In this document: positions 25,601 through 41,096 of the stretch, piece by piece | How the letters are laid out: every line of letters starts with the position of its first letter | How positions within the stretch are numbered: position 1 is the first letter of the stretch | Made by a program: the position numbers and the translations under genes | The notes under the pieces: model-generated | What the model was told of the DNA's origin: nothing | The model's database searches: none | What the model saw: the letters and a program-made list of their open reading frames with translations, nothing else | Assembly (NCBI RefSeq): GCF_014805685.1 | Contig: NC_060890.1 | Span: 14,318,500-14,382,499 of the forward strand | Direction: 5' to 3' | DNA: 64,000 nucleotides | Source: Silurus meridionalis | Taxonomy: Eukaryota > Chordata > Actinopteri > Siluriformes > Siluridae

Positions 25601-26636
25601 ACAGGAATGCCCAGACTTTTGCCAGAGGTGATGTATGACCCTCAGAGCCATGACTTTAAATACATGTATTCTCATTATGTCTAGACTTTCACTGCCTGTC
25701 AGCAACTTGGGGACTACTTTTCCCCCTCTTAGTAATGTATTGTTTTAGTTACTTGCCATGGTTAAATTCAGAAGAGCTACTTATTTTTAGGATCTGCTTA
25801 AAGAAGTTTTACCACAAAGATACAGCAGTTCAGACAATTTGTTATAGTCCAAATTTGGCCAATATATCTGCTTTCTTGCTCGTTTGTTGTGTTACACATT
25901 AACAATTCAAGCAACCAATATCCATCCAAAAGTACACTATATGTCCACCTCTACAACCAGGCCTTTTCCAGAAATTTTTACACAAATTCTGAGGCACATG
26001 GTTTGCTAGAATACCTTTTGATGATGTAGAATTAAGACTTTGGAGGAATAAAAGTCAGGTGATTTTTAATGGTAGGATGCTGCGATTGTCACCAGCCAAT
26101 CAACCAGTAATTAATTTGGGCTTAAATATTCACTGTAAATGAACACAAGTTTGCAACAGGTGTACTGATAAGTAAAACAGGTGTGTTTATAATTTGTAAT
26201 TCAGAAAACCAGATTAAATCCATGGGACATTCTCCTTGTTTACGATATAATGCATGAAAAATTGCTAAAACACATCATAAAATATTTCCTTTGAGGTATC
26301 TAATATAATGTTTTTTTCCCCCTCACAGCTCTGATGGAATGCAGTCCTCCTTTGTACCATGTAGACTTAGCATCTGTTGAAACTAACATATTGCGTTTCG
26401 GTTTGCGAAATTCTGGGCTGAGTCCGACTCGTTTCTGTGAGCTGATGGAGGAGGTGAGCGAGGAGGAGGTTGATGCTCTTAACCAGGGTGTACGTGTGCT
26501 CATGTTCCCTCACGTCGGGGGTACGGTGAGAGCTGTGTGGCACCTCGGGATCAGTGAGGAGGACACTCAGCTAGCTATAAAGAAAGCCCAGTTTGTGGCC
26601 CAGCAGTTTCACTTAAAATCAGTAAGAGGCAGATGA
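17865..26636 (+). CDS. tha1: threonine aldolase, seven-exon gene (whole CDS span)
   Basis: PLP-dependent L-threonine aldolase, which cleaves threonine/allo-threonine to glycine and acetaldehyde. Exons by GT/AG and phase: 17865-18132, 21051-21134, 23679-23767, 24035-24220, 24378-24515, 25435-25627, 26329-26636. They join to 1,266 nt (421 aa) without a stop. Family motifs seen: LRSDT near residue 56, [10 protein letters not shown] near 78, [10 protein letters not shown] near 135 (His136 is the probable PLP-stacking His), [14 protein letters not shown] near 224 (Asp224, Arg227 PLP contacts), and SK-GLGAP with the Schiff-base Lys255 as the last codon of exon 5. The first 50 residues are Arg/Ser-rich and nearly free of acid, which suggests a mitochondrial presequence (inference). 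Tail-to-tail with tmem235. The human orthologue is a pseudogene; this copy looks intact. Confidence 0.95.
18561..18850 (+). repeat. tandem pair of ~110-bp subterminal repeats inside the foldback element
   Basis: Copy A (18561-18669) and copy B (about 18739-18850) share GCATTTTCAATCATATT, AACATTTTC, GCTCATTCTTTTAAATTATT and CTTATTTA, offset by about 179 bp. An inverted relative is at 18905-18990. Confidence 0.75.
18905..19210 (-). repeat. inverted copies of the same internal repeat
   Basis: On the - strand 18990-18905 reads CGTATTCAAACACTCATAAA, then GGTTTGCTCAATC and TTCTTATTTAGAG, matching copy A at 18561. A further partial copy (CGTATTCAGACACTCTTAAA) is at about 19205-19185. Confidence 0.7.
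19421..21050. other. rest of tha1 intron 1
   Basis: AT-rich; one short tandem pair (two copies of TTTCTGTTTGTCCAATGTC, 19698-19740). Nothing else seen. Confidence 0.6.
21051..21134 (+). CDS. tha1: tha1 exon 2
   Basis: 84 nt between acceptor TGTGTTACAG and donor GTAACA. Encodes [19 protein letters not shown] then TGTMSNLIA, the conserved segment following DPTVN in threonine aldolases. Phase 1 in and phase 1 out. Confidence 0.94.
21375..21437 (+). repeat. (TA)n microsatellite, left flank of the Tc1 copy
   Basis: About 31 units ending directly at the Tc1 terminal repeat. Confidence 0.95.
21438..22633 (-). mobile_element. Tc1-family transposon, frameshifted, inserted in a (TA)n tract
   Basis: The terminal inverted repeats ACACTTACCGG and, inverted, ACACTCACCGG are each followed by TTTATTAGGTACACC. 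Both ends abut (TA)n runs. The - strand transposase frame has an N-terminal HTH part, [16 protein letters not shown], then a frameshift near 21900, then [10 protein letters not shown] and [15 protein letters not shown] (DD34E-type catalytic motifs). Broken by frameshift, so non-autonomous now. Lies in tha1 intron 2. Confidence 0.92.
21620..22500 (-). pseudogene. Tc1-family transposase remnant
   Basis: Two open pieces, 22401-21883 (HTH region and first catalytic Asp, SDYSRF) and 21922-21620 (second Asp QQDNAPCH and Glu NPIEHLW), overlap in different frames. The family protein is about 340 aa in one frame, so this is a broken gene. HTH-like sequence ([11 protein letters not shown]) is also readable upstream at 22466-22400 in a third frame. 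Confidence 0.85.
22634..22692 (+). repeat. (TA)n microsatellite, right flank of the Tc1 copy
   Basis: About 29 units beginning directly after the Tc1 terminal repeat. Confidence 0.95.
22693..23678. other. rest of tha1 intron 2
   Basis: AT-rich; 23290-23560 has a TTGCACTTTACACATTACAG block that looks like old interspersed repeat. No other exon seen. Confidence 0.5.
23679..23767 (+). CDS. tha1: tha1 exon 3 (too short for a simple ORF scan)
   Basis: 89 nt between CTCTCAG and GTATGG. Translates as [16 protein letters not shown] followed by [14 protein letters not shown], the active-site His region of the family. It is needed to bridge exon 2 and exon 4 and brings the phase from 1 to 0. Confidence 0.93.
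24035..24220 (+). CDS. tha1: tha1 exon 4
   Basis: 186 nt, phase 0 to 0, acceptor TTTCTCCAG, donor GTTAGA. Encodes LAGVHS at the start and [19 protein letters not shown] near the end, both typical of animal threonine aldolases. Confidence 0.95.
24378..24515 (+). CDS. tha1: tha1 exon 5 (PLP-binding)
   Basis: 138 nt, phase 0 to 0, acceptor TTCCACCAG, donor GTAAGA. Contains [15 protein letters not shown] (PLP-ring Asp and substrate/PLP Arg) and ends exactly after the catalytic lysine codon in VSVCLSK. Confidence 0.95.
24516..26328. other. tha1 introns 5 and 6 (flanking exon 6)
   Basis: Apart from exon 6 nothing is recognised. 25935-26075 opens with AAAGTACACTATATGTCCAC, possibly an old DNA-element end. 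Confidence 0.5.
25435..25627 (+). CDS. tha1: tha1 exon 6
   Basis: 193 nt, phase 0 in and 1 out. Starts [16 protein letters not shown], directly after the Schiff-base lysine, and continues with [17 protein letters not shown], a family signature. Donor GTGATG. Confidence 0.95.
26329..26636 (+). CDS. tha1: tha1 exon 7 (last)
   Basis: 308 nt after acceptor CCTCACAG. Encodes [20 protein letters not shown] and the C-terminal small domain, ending HLKSVRGR then TGA at 26634-26636. A candidate ATTAAA poly(A) signal lies about 260 nt downstream (low confidence). Confidence 0.94.
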
Positions 26637-27104
26637 AGGAAGGATGAAAGTTAAATCCTTATTATTCCCTACTTTTTTTATGAAGTGCTATGAGGCATTC
26701 TGAACTAAATTATAAACATTTGTATTACACACCAGCCCATGAAACAATCAATTTACATTAAGTCCTCTAATAATAGTATAATATTAATTTATATTTTGAT
26801 TGGAATAGGTTTTTTTTTGTAATTTATTATTACATAAAGCCTGTAAATCTTTCAGTCTAAATTGATAACAGTTGTGAATGTGAATTTAAAATTATTAAAG
26901 AATTTTACACATTGTTTAATTAGTCTGTTCAAAAAAGCAATAGTTTAAACATAAAATCCTTTACATTATTATGTATGTGTAGGTATGTATCTTATTTTTG
27001 GTTGCTAGATAGTATTTCATTTGCACAGATTCCTATAAACTAGACAGGAAAAGGACCAGGTGATATGTTTTCTAATCTTTCTACTCTACAGCTGCCTAGT
27101 TTGG

Positions 27105-27450
27105 TTGTGCCAATGATAGTCTCAGACTCCTGTTCCTAGCTGACAGGGGTGGAACTTGAAATGGTCTTCTGCTGTTATATGCCCATCTACCACAAGGGCT
27201 GATGTTTTTGACATGCTTTACTGCTCACTGTGGTAGTAAAGAGAATTATGAGTTTCTTTAGCCACACTGAAAGCTCAAACCAGTCTTGCCATTTTCCTCT
27301 GAACTGTTCAGAAAGGCTTTTCAACCCAAAGAACTGTTGCTCGCTCTCAGTTTTTTCTTCCACATCATTTTGTGTAAACCTAAAATGTTGTTTCTGAAAA
27401 CCTCAAACTCTCCTTTTTGCTACTAACAACCCTGCCATTGATAAAGTCAC
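27105..27450 (-). mobile_element. decayed second copy of the same Tc1 family
   Basis: Aligns by eye with 22100-22460 of the intact-ended copy: CTCCTGTTCCTAGCTGACAGG versus CCTGTTCTTAGCTGTCAGG, GGTCTTCTGCTG, CAGTCTTGCCATTTTCCTCTG and TTTCTGAAA. Ends are not recognisable and no frame is open. Confidence 0.7.
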
Positions 27451-27719
27451 AGATTTTTCTTTTTTTTCTTTTTTTATTCTGATGTTCGATATAAATATCA
27501 CCTGAAGCTCTTGATCTGTATTCTTGTTTGCGTTGCACTGTTTCCACATGATTGGCTGAATAGTGTTCCTGATAAAGTAAGTATATAATATGCATATTAT
27601 ATTATAATATATATGACTTATGGATATTATTGTAAGCTTTGAAAGATAAATGTCCATGGTTTACATATTGGTTATTGTCTAAAAATCTGTCCAAAGAAAA
27701 AACCCAACAAAGTGAAAAA

Positions 27720-27750
<31 letters not shown>

Positions 27751-28252
27751 TTTGAAAAATGGTCTACATTCTTTTCTAATTTAATACCACAATTGTTATT
27801 ACAAATTAGATTATGACAACTTGAGTAAAACTGTGTGCACTTGAACTGGCATGTATGGTATATGACTGTGTCTGGCATGTATGGTCTATGACTGTGTTAA
27901 AATATGCTTTAATAGAAGAAATTAAGCATGAATAAACCAAGCTAACATGGTCCACATCACAATATTATTATCAGAATATTGACTATTATATTTTCAAGAT
28001 ATCACTTTTTGTTTTTAATATTTCAAAATTCTAAACTTCAGCTTATTATCAATTTTGATTAAAAAAATCCTTGATTTTTAGTGAAGTTCTAGGCTTTTTT
28101 GACCCCAATGTTATATAATACATAAAAGATCTAAATCTCCATTGGTAATAAGATCGTCCTGTAGCACATTTTGTCATGCATTTTTCTTTTGGGAAATAAT
28201 GAGTCTGTCACTAAAGTTTGCATATTAAGTACATGTAACATATTTTTTCATG

Positions 28253-28256
<4 letters not shown>

Positions 28257-28312
<56 letters not shown>
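28257..28312 (+). repeat. (CA)n microsatellite
   Basis: About 28 CA units between tha1 and tmem235. Confidence 0.95.
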
Positions 28313-28315
<3 letters not shown>

Positions 28316-28557
28316 CCTAGAGATGGATTGTCTAAATTACCAGGGGGAAATTGCATCTCAAACCAGAGCCCTGAGCCACACACTAGTCACACCGTTTGAA
28401 AACAGCTGCACAGAAAAAAAAGAGCTTTACAAGTGTCAGAGTAAATTAAATGCTATGTAAAAAAAGTCCATAAATAGTATTGCACTGTATCTGCTTTCTA
28501 ATTAAATACACTTTGGGTGTGTGGGGAATTCAATTAACTTTGATGGTTAAAAGAATA

Positions 28558-28572
28558 GTTGCCCATGGCAAC
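28558..28572. promoter_or_regulatory. RFX X-box-like palindrome
   Basis: GTTGCCCATGGCAAC, two perfect half sites spaced by 3 bp, between the 3' ends of tha1 and tmem235. Sequence match only. Confidence 0.3.
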
Positions 28573-29430
28573 AAGGTACACCAAGGTAACAATGTTCCAA
28601 AGCTACAATCATGTGAATAAGCGTATATAATACTATTAATGAATATACTAGTTTTAATGTATATATTTTTTAAATGATATATAAAAATGCTTATATTATC
28701 AAATGCTTTTAATTGATAGTTTTTATTTACGAAGTTATTTGGATAAATTATGTATTATGTATGAGTCTTGCTGCTAGTAGGCAAAGTAACAGAAGTAAAA
28801 TGTCACAACCACCACTTACAACAATATATTAAAGGGCAGTTAAAAAAAAATGACCTTATGTAAAATAATGTAAAGCACAAGTAAAGCACATCTCTTAAAA
28901 TTACAACCCTGTGTGGACTGGTACATTCTGTGCTTACATGTTTAAAAAAAATTATTCTTCAATGTATCTTTTCTTTGTTATTGTTTTTAATGCTTTAAAA
29001 CGGGTTCTGATGGGAAAATAGTCTCACCATGTTGACTTGACCATTGCTGATAAAATCATTGTTAAAAAATAAAGATCTTGAATTAGGAGGATGGGAAAAT
29101 GGGAAAAATAAAGGACAAAGTTCCTTCAAAAAAATAAGGTGTTAATAATTTTGTTTTAATTTCATATATGTACATGTTCTTGGTGAACAAAAATACATCT
29201 TTCTCAATTAGTATTCAAGTAAATTATATAATTCAAATAAAGTATGTAATGAAAAACAACCACATAGAGTTATCCTTATAGTGCTTTACATTTAAGACAA
29301 ATAAAATAAATAAAGGGATGTTGACACTATTGGAATGACAGCAGTATTGCTTTTGAACTTAGCATGCATATGATAATTACTGTACCTTAACATGCTTATG
29401 GTTTGCACTGGTGCTCTGGGGGTTTGAATT

Positions 29431-29666
29431 TTATATAGGGGATACAGTCTCCTGGTACTGGGATAATTGGACCATCCGGGCAGAAACCAAGAGGAGAAGA
29501 CCGGTTGTTACTTCCAGAATAAAGGAGAGCCAGGCCAAACCCACTGACCAACCAAAGGATGTGTGAACCATGGCCATCTGTTCCAACCCAATTCTTAGCT
29601 TTGTCTCCTCCAGAGCTTTTTGGGAATAACTGATGTACAGACTTACACCAGAGAGAGTGAGAAGAC
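29431..29666 (-). CDS. tmem235: tmem235 exon 4 (last)
   Basis: 236 nt after acceptor CCTTAG. Encodes LLTLSGVSLYISYSQKALEE, then SFGWSVGLAWLSF of TM4, and a short tail ending TVSPI and TAA (29431-29433). Intron 3 is about 3.4 kb and holds a decayed mariner element. Confidence 0.92.
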
Positions 29667-30901
29667 CTAAGGAAAAACAGATATATGGAGTATTGTGAGG
29701 ATCACACTTTTTTTTTTCATTGAAATTTAATTTGATATATTTTCTTAAAATAGTTGGTATAATCAATAATTTTTTTTAAAACAAAAGAGACATGTTTAGA
29801 CATGAAGTAATATAAACAGACGTCTACAATTGCATTTTGCATAAACCGTTTTGCATTTTTAGCCACTGGGCCTTAAATCAAATGCAAATATTGATCATTT
29901 GACATTGATTTCGAAGACAAAATTATTAGCAAAACTGGTATCCAACAAATCTGTACAGCATTGGAAGAGTATTGTAAAAGGCTTGAGGCACATCTCACAA
30001 ATGTTTGCTCAAAATCTGATTTAGATGACTATCACTAACTTACATATATTCTGAGCCACATGGGTGCAGATACACCCACCTTCAATCCGATTTATTACTC
30101 TGCTAAATTAGCAGTCATCTACAAGCTTAATAATCACATTCAGGAAATACTGGTCTCAGTGGTATGCTGCGTCATAAACAAAACAAAAACAATCGGATAA
30201 GCTGGTTTTCCACTTATTAATAGAAAAGGACTAAAAGCTTTAAACCAGGTTTCTAGAGCTGCACTCACGTGTACTGTAGGGAGAAGAGCTCCTACTGGCC
30301 CGTTACTACAGCACTGAGACTGTCAGGCAGCAGGTATTAGAACTAATCAACATTAGTGCATGCCACTGCAGGTCTGTAATGTCAGAACTCGCATCTAGTT
30401 AAACACTTACAAAATGAGACAGAATAAGTACATAAACTTAATAGGCAATAAATTGTCAAATAAATGCAGGTTCTAATTAGCAAAATGAAACAAAAAAGAC
30501 AAATAGACTATTGGAATTAATAATTTGCTCAGCCAAACAAAACTGTCTGTGCATGTGTGTCTGTGACATTATATCCTATTAGTAATCAGTCATAAGGTCT
30601 TAAAATGCTACATACTAAAAATACAAGGTTAATAATCACAACCAACATCACAACCACAACCAACATCATCCTGTGCTTTAGGAAAACACTCTATCAAAAC
30701 TTCTGGTAAACAGATATCAATAAACACTTTACCTTAATCCTACACTTTGCTGGGATCATTTGAATACAATTTACATTCGACCTGTTTCATTTACAGTTGA
30801 TCTGTTTGGTCTGAAAAGTGATTTTACAAAGAAATATGATAGAAAATGGCTCAAGGAACATAACTGTACACATAAATTTGATTTTGACCAGTTTGATCAG
30901 C

Positions 30902-30961
<60 letters not shown>

Positions 30962-33762
30962 ATAAAATCCTAAAATCTTCATCTTAAAATTGGATGAAAA
31001 AGCAGGAAGCAAATGAACACTATTACAGTAAAAGTGAATCCTGACCAGGATTTTGCAATCCATATCCCACATACAGTATTGTGTAAATCTGTGCTGTTCA
31101 AATTCATATACAAGGTGGTATCAAAATGTCAAATAAATGACTATCTACGATTACAGACTGTCACTTTCAAAATAGTCTCCCTTGAACAGCAATGGAGCAC
31201 TCCCAGCGTTCCTGACACTTCTGAAATATGTCAGAAGCAAGTCAAGCACATTCCGCTATTCGCAATGGATCTCCACAAAAGCGATGTCTGAGCTGGATCT
31301 TTATCTTAGGGAAGAGGGTAAAGTTTGCTGGAGGCAAATCAGGCATGAAGCTTGGGTATTAAAGTGAGATCATGTATCCGGTGAGAAACTTGTTTGAGGA
31401 GAGTTTGGGAACAGGGTGTGTTGTCATCATTCTACCTTGTTCTAAGATGATGAAATCACAGATGTGGTAATGCATGTGGTCCCTGTGACTCTGCGAGCAG
31501 CCCTGCACTGCCCTCTGTTGGTGTATTACAATACTAGACTTAAATCTTTTTGATACCACCTCGTGTTCCCTACAGAAAAAAATAAGACTTCTGCATTTTA
31601 AATAATTGTAATCCAAACTGTAGTTTACATCAGTAAATACTGAAACTGTACAGTGTCATATTGACATGACTAAACAATTTGACTTATCTTGTTTGTGAAC
31701 GATGACAAAAAGACATTGTTCTGAAGACAATGATATGTTCATTGACACAAATACTTTTTGAGAGATGAAATCAGAATTTTGAGAAATGTACAGACTTTTG
31801 CAAGTAATTCATTTCGTGGTGCTGTTTGTACTAATTGTTTTGAGAAATGAACTTTCTGGTATGTAAATACTAAGAATGATTCAAGAAATGCTTCAAAGTA
31901 AATGAATAACATACAGGACATTATTTCACAGAATTAACACATTTATACAGCTGATTGGATTTGCATAACTGTTTAAACACTGACATTTTTAGAATTTTGT
32001 AAACAAATGTTCCTATTTGCATACATGTTTAATGCTGGATGGCCATCATCCATCTCCAAAATGTATATGTGCATGTCTTAATGAGACACAGTTAAAGATG
32101 ACAATTTTTTTTACTCTTCTTATAGTGAACAAATAAACAGTTTACAACCTGTTACTTTAACATGTTTTTCAGATTTCATCAGGCATTTACCCTTAGCTGT
32201 TTTTTTCCCATTTAACAATAAATATTGGTTTGATGTTTACAGGATGTTCTTTTCTTGGGGAAAACAAATACTGAATTTGTTATAATTGTGACTTAATGAA
32301 TATCCAAGTCCTAAGAAATGCCTTTGCAGTATTCATAGCATGTCTATAGCTGAACGGTCATATGAAAGTTATTTTTATATGGAAATGGTCCACATGTGGA
32401 ACCCTTTTTAAAGAGAGAAGACAGTCTGTATCCACGGTAGAACTAGTGTGCTTTTTATTTTATTTTTTTCAAAGGCAGGACACCTAAACAACTCATACAT
32501 TCACCTCCTGAATCAGAATACTTAAATTGTGTCTTTTTTGAGATGCACAAGCTTATTTTTTTTGTTGATGAAATGCAGAATTACTAAATGTATTTAGTAA
32601 GGCTATGCTTGAAACACTTCTGGAACATTACAAAAATGTTCAAGAGAAGCACAACTCTCCTCACTTTTTATCCCCTCCTTACACTCTAATGTTCAAGCTA
32701 GAGGAAAAAGATTTCAATAAAGCTGTTAATTTTGCCCATAGGATTAAAAGATAATGCACTGTAATAACACTAGTCCCAAAACACATATCAAAACAGCCAA
32801 TTTACTCTTTGGTTTTCTTCCAGCTAGCTGGCAAAGACCTATTCTAATAAAAATATCATGGAAATGTGAAGCAATTAAAATATAGAAGATGCTGCTGTAA
32901 TTAGACAACTATTGCCTTAGAAGGCAAATTATGATGAGTTGCCCTCTGCAGTCATATGCTTTCATGCTCAACCGAAAACCAGCAATTGCACCAACTATAA
33001 ATCAGCTATTTAAAACAACAGTATTCTATGAAGGGCATGCAATGTGTATGTAGCTGAAACTTACTGCAAAGAAGAAAATAGGATGCAGTTCCCATGAGGA
33101 GAAGTCTACACCGGGCTAGAGAGCTGGCAATGGCAAATACTCCTCCAAATACTAAGAGCACCAGACTGAGAGGCAGCAGGACAGCAATCGCATTATGCAT
33201 ATCTGCACGAAGGAGAATTATAGCTGCTTACTTACCAACAAAATCAAAAAGTATAAAGTACAGCATATAACTCCTGTTTATACTGTATGTGAGCATCAGA
33301 GCAGAAAGCATGTTGATCAGTGATGTGACTGACAGTAAAATGAGTTGAATGTATTGCAGTAATACATTGTAATAAAAGTTCCATATGAGAAAATGCTTAC
33401 TCTGCATATGCCTTTCTGACTCTGATAATATTGGCGGGTCTCCTATGATGGGCTGATCATCTGCAGTCAAACACATTACCACTGGAATAATTATGCTTTA
33501 TTATACAAGCCCCCAAGTTATTTATTAATCTACAACCAAAGAACAAATTATTTTGGACAAATGTTGAAGAAAAAAAAAAAGTTGCCTTACCATTCGCCAC
33601 TCCCCAAAGTCCAGAATGCACGTGCTGTGGCTCAGTGTTATTCGTCCTTTGATCTTCTATAATGTACCAGTACTCGGTTCCGATAGAGAGCGCCAGAAAG
33701 CTGAAGCTGAGAATTGCGCTTAATCCAGCGCCGAGAACCACAGAGCCAAATCCAATTCTCAT
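29431..33762 (-). CDS. tmem235: TMEM235-like four-TM protein, four-exon gene (whole CDS span)
   Basis: Claudin-superfamily (TMEM114/TMEM235 group) plasma-membrane protein; its function is poorly known. Exons on the - strand: 33762-33591, 33460-33401, 33202-33065, 29666-29431. They join to 606 nt (201 aa). TM1 is about residues 6-28, followed by YWYIIE. The first extracellular loop has an NNT sequon (Asn41) and the GLW motif (51-53). TM2 is about 82-106, TM3 about 110-135 with YFLLCSLLTLSGVSLYIS, and TM4 near FGWSVGLAWLSF. The YISYSQKALEET and SFGWS segments match the vertebrate TMEM235 pattern as I know it. Oddity: loop 1 has no cysteine, whereas human TMEM235 has a C-x5-C after GLW. The gene lies upstream-to-downstream after birc5 on the same strand. 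Confidence 0.88.
30905..30960 (+). repeat. (CA)n microsatellite
   Basis: About 28 CA units in tmem235 intron 3. Confidence 0.95.
31111..31563 (-). mobile_element. defective mariner-like element
   Basis: Inverted ends CAAGGTGGTATCAAAA (31111) and, on the other strand, CGAGGTGGTATCAAAA (31563). The - strand has broken pieces of a mariner transposase C-terminus: ANFTLFPKIKIQLRHRF, FQKCQERWECSIAVQG and, after a 1-nt frameshift, DYFESDS. At 453 bp it is much shorter than a full mariner. It lies in tmem235 intron 3. Confidence 0.8.
33065..33202 (-). CDS. tmem235: tmem235 exon 3
   Basis: 138 nt between CGTGCAG and GTAAGT. Encodes TM2 (AIAVLLPLSLVLLVFGGVF) and the start of TM3 (GTASYFLLC). The VLLPLSLVLLV string matches TMEM235 of mammals. 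Confidence 0.92.
33401..33460 (-). CDS. tmem235: tmem235 exon 2
   Basis: 60 nt between acceptor GACTGCAG and donor GTAAGC, phase 1 to 1. Encodes the hydrophilic end of extracellular loop 1 (DDQPIIGDPPILSESERHMQ). Accepted because phase, length and splice sites fit; the loop is poorly conserved. Confidence 0.8.
33591..33762 (-). CDS. tmem235: tmem235 exon 1
   Basis: 172 nt from ATG (33762) encoding MRIGFGSVVLGAG, TM1, YWYIIE and HSGLWGVAN. Donor GTAAGG follows AATG. The upstream in-frame TTG (33771) is not taken as the start. Confidence 0.9.
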
Positions 33763-35135
33763 TGCGACCAATGAAGCCGATTATTATTACAAGGAAAAAT
33801 ACAAACCGGTGCTAAAACTTTAGCACTTATCATGCAGAATAATGAATTGCACTAAAGTTAGTCTTTATGCAATATGTTTATTAGAGACGAAGCCATGCAA
33901 GGCGGAGAAACAAGGCGTCATTTACAGAGATAATGAGCACCACCTCTCAAAGCCTTCTATATTACAAAAAAAAAAAAAAAGCAATTTAATATCTTTGTCG
34001 CGTTAACCCCGAGAGTCTGCTTGATAACGTCATAGAAAACGCTTAAATGTCCGCCAAACTCTCCGCCAATTGGAGGCATTAGATCTGAATAAACATGAGC
34101 ATATTCATAAACAGAACCACTTACTCATTTACTGCATCGGGTCCCGTGAAAATGATATTAATTAATAAATATATCTCCGTCTTCGCCTTTCAAAATAATC
34201 AGATTTAATTAATTTGCTTTAACTTTAGATTTGTCTAAAAAAAAAATGCAAAAGAAACATTTCCGTTCAGAAAATAAAACATGCAAAAAATGTCAACATG
34301 AAAGTGTGTGCATGAATTTAAAATGATTTCTTTGATCAAGCTTTCTGAACTGTTCAACAATACAAATCCATGCTTGTGGCTAATCTACAAAATACAGCAA
34401 ATATAAAAGTTTGTGGATACTGATCAATCACACTTATACCAGCGAAAACATTCCAGAGTTTTCCCTCTGTTTGGTGTTAAAGTAGCCTTTATTTTTCTGG
34501 GCACACTGAAGAAATGCGTGTCCACAAGTCAGAGGGTCATATCAGCCCTGTGTGTAGTCAGCATTTTACTTCATCCCCAAGTTGTTTGTTGGGGTTCAGC
34601 AGATCACTTCGGTTCTTCCACTACAACCATATTCATATCTGTATGGAGTTCACGTTGTGCACAGGGACATCATGCTGGAACACACTGGGGCCTTTTAGCT
34701 GCACTGAAGGGAAACTGTAATGCTACAAAAAACAAAACAAAAAAACCTTCTAAGCAAATACAGTGTGCTTCCAGCTTTGGGGCAGCTGTTTGGGGATAGT
34801 CAAGAGTCCACAATCATATACTCAATAACTATTATACATCACACTAGTAGGTTTATTTAAAATATTTGTCATGTCAACAGGCAAAATATTTGTCTTATTA
34901 ACCTACTATAATCACTGGTGCATACATTGCAGAAGATTCCAAAAAGTGAATTTACTAGAGAGAACATAAATCCCAAACATTCCAGCATTCAATACACAAA
35001 AAAATCCACAGAGACGAGCTATATACATATACACAAACTTTACGCTTTCCAAATGATTCAAACACCTGCAAGAGATCAAATACAACTGGAAATAATGTCT
35101 TGTGAAAAATAATAGCAGAAGGATCTTTATTATCT
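33763..35135. other. tmem235 promoter side and birc5 3' side
   Basis: The tmem235 upstream region has no evident TATA box. The interspersed repeat at 34420-34795 fills the middle. Confidence 0.5.
34420..34795 (-). repeat. dispersed non-autonomous DNA-element-like repeat
   Basis: Contains GGGACATCATGCTGGAACAC, GAAGGGAAACTGTAATGCTA and CAGCTTTGGGGCAGCTGTTT, a block order common in fish repeats. A reverse-oriented relative is at 60370-60500. Sits between tmem235 and birc5. Confidence 0.45.
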
Positions 35136-40425
<5,290 letters not shown>

Positions 40426-40504
40426 AGTTTACTAGGTAACTAAACTAAATAAATAATCGTCTTTTCGCAGGAACAAACGAACACGAGGAAGCTCAGTGGT
40501 ACAG

Positions 40505-40534
40505 TTTAAATTTCCGAGCGCACGATTTCATTGG
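40505..40534 (-). promoter_or_regulatory. candidate birc5 proximal promoter (CCAAT + CHR-like)
   Basis: On the gene strand a CCAAT box (40534-40530) is followed about 20 bp downstream by TTTAAA (40510-40505), about 80 bp before the ATG. Survivin and other G2/M genes are known to be driven by CHR elements (TTTGAA/TTTAAA type) with nearby CCAAT boxes. No TATA box is evident. Confidence 0.35.
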
Positions 40535-41050
40535 TTAAGGTGAGACATCTAACACGCATGCGCAGATGCACACCGAAAATAGAGCGACATCTAGTGGAAT
40601 TGCTGCAAATTTGTCAGGAAAAACATCAATTAAAATAAAAACCATGAAAATAAAACCATGATCATAAAGCTGCATAAGATTGCATAATTGTAAAAAATAT
40701 TTTTAATGTAATTTACATCAATAACAGATCTTTTTTTATTATTTTATTCTTACTTAATCAGAGAGGGAAAATAGAGATACATACAAGTACAGAAATCTTA
40801 AATGTAGTTACAAAGTGACAATGCCAGATAGTTGATAGAAGCAATCATTAAGTTTTATCTGTTGAATTTCATTATAATGTTTTTAGCAAAAAATGTGACA
40901 AGTCCTTTTAATTAATTAATTTTTATGCAAATGCTACACTTCATTAATAAAAACATTACAAATACAGCACACTACTACTGTAGTACTTAAACTACCACTT
41001 GTGTTTAAAGACTGGAAAAGTAAAAAAAATAAATAATAATAAATAAATTA

Positions 41051-41056
<6 letters not shown>

Positions 41057-41093
<37 letters not shown>
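41057..41093 (+). repeat. (GA)n microsatellite
   Basis: About 18 GA units between fscn2 and birc5. Confidence 0.95.

Positions 41094-41096
<3 letters not shown>

Larger units (their letters stand above)
26637..29430. other. tha1-tmem235 tail-to-tail intergenic region
   Basis: Holds both 3' UTRs (ends not defined), the decayed Tc1 copy at 27105-27450, short TA and CA runs and the X-box-like palindrome. Confidence 0.6.
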
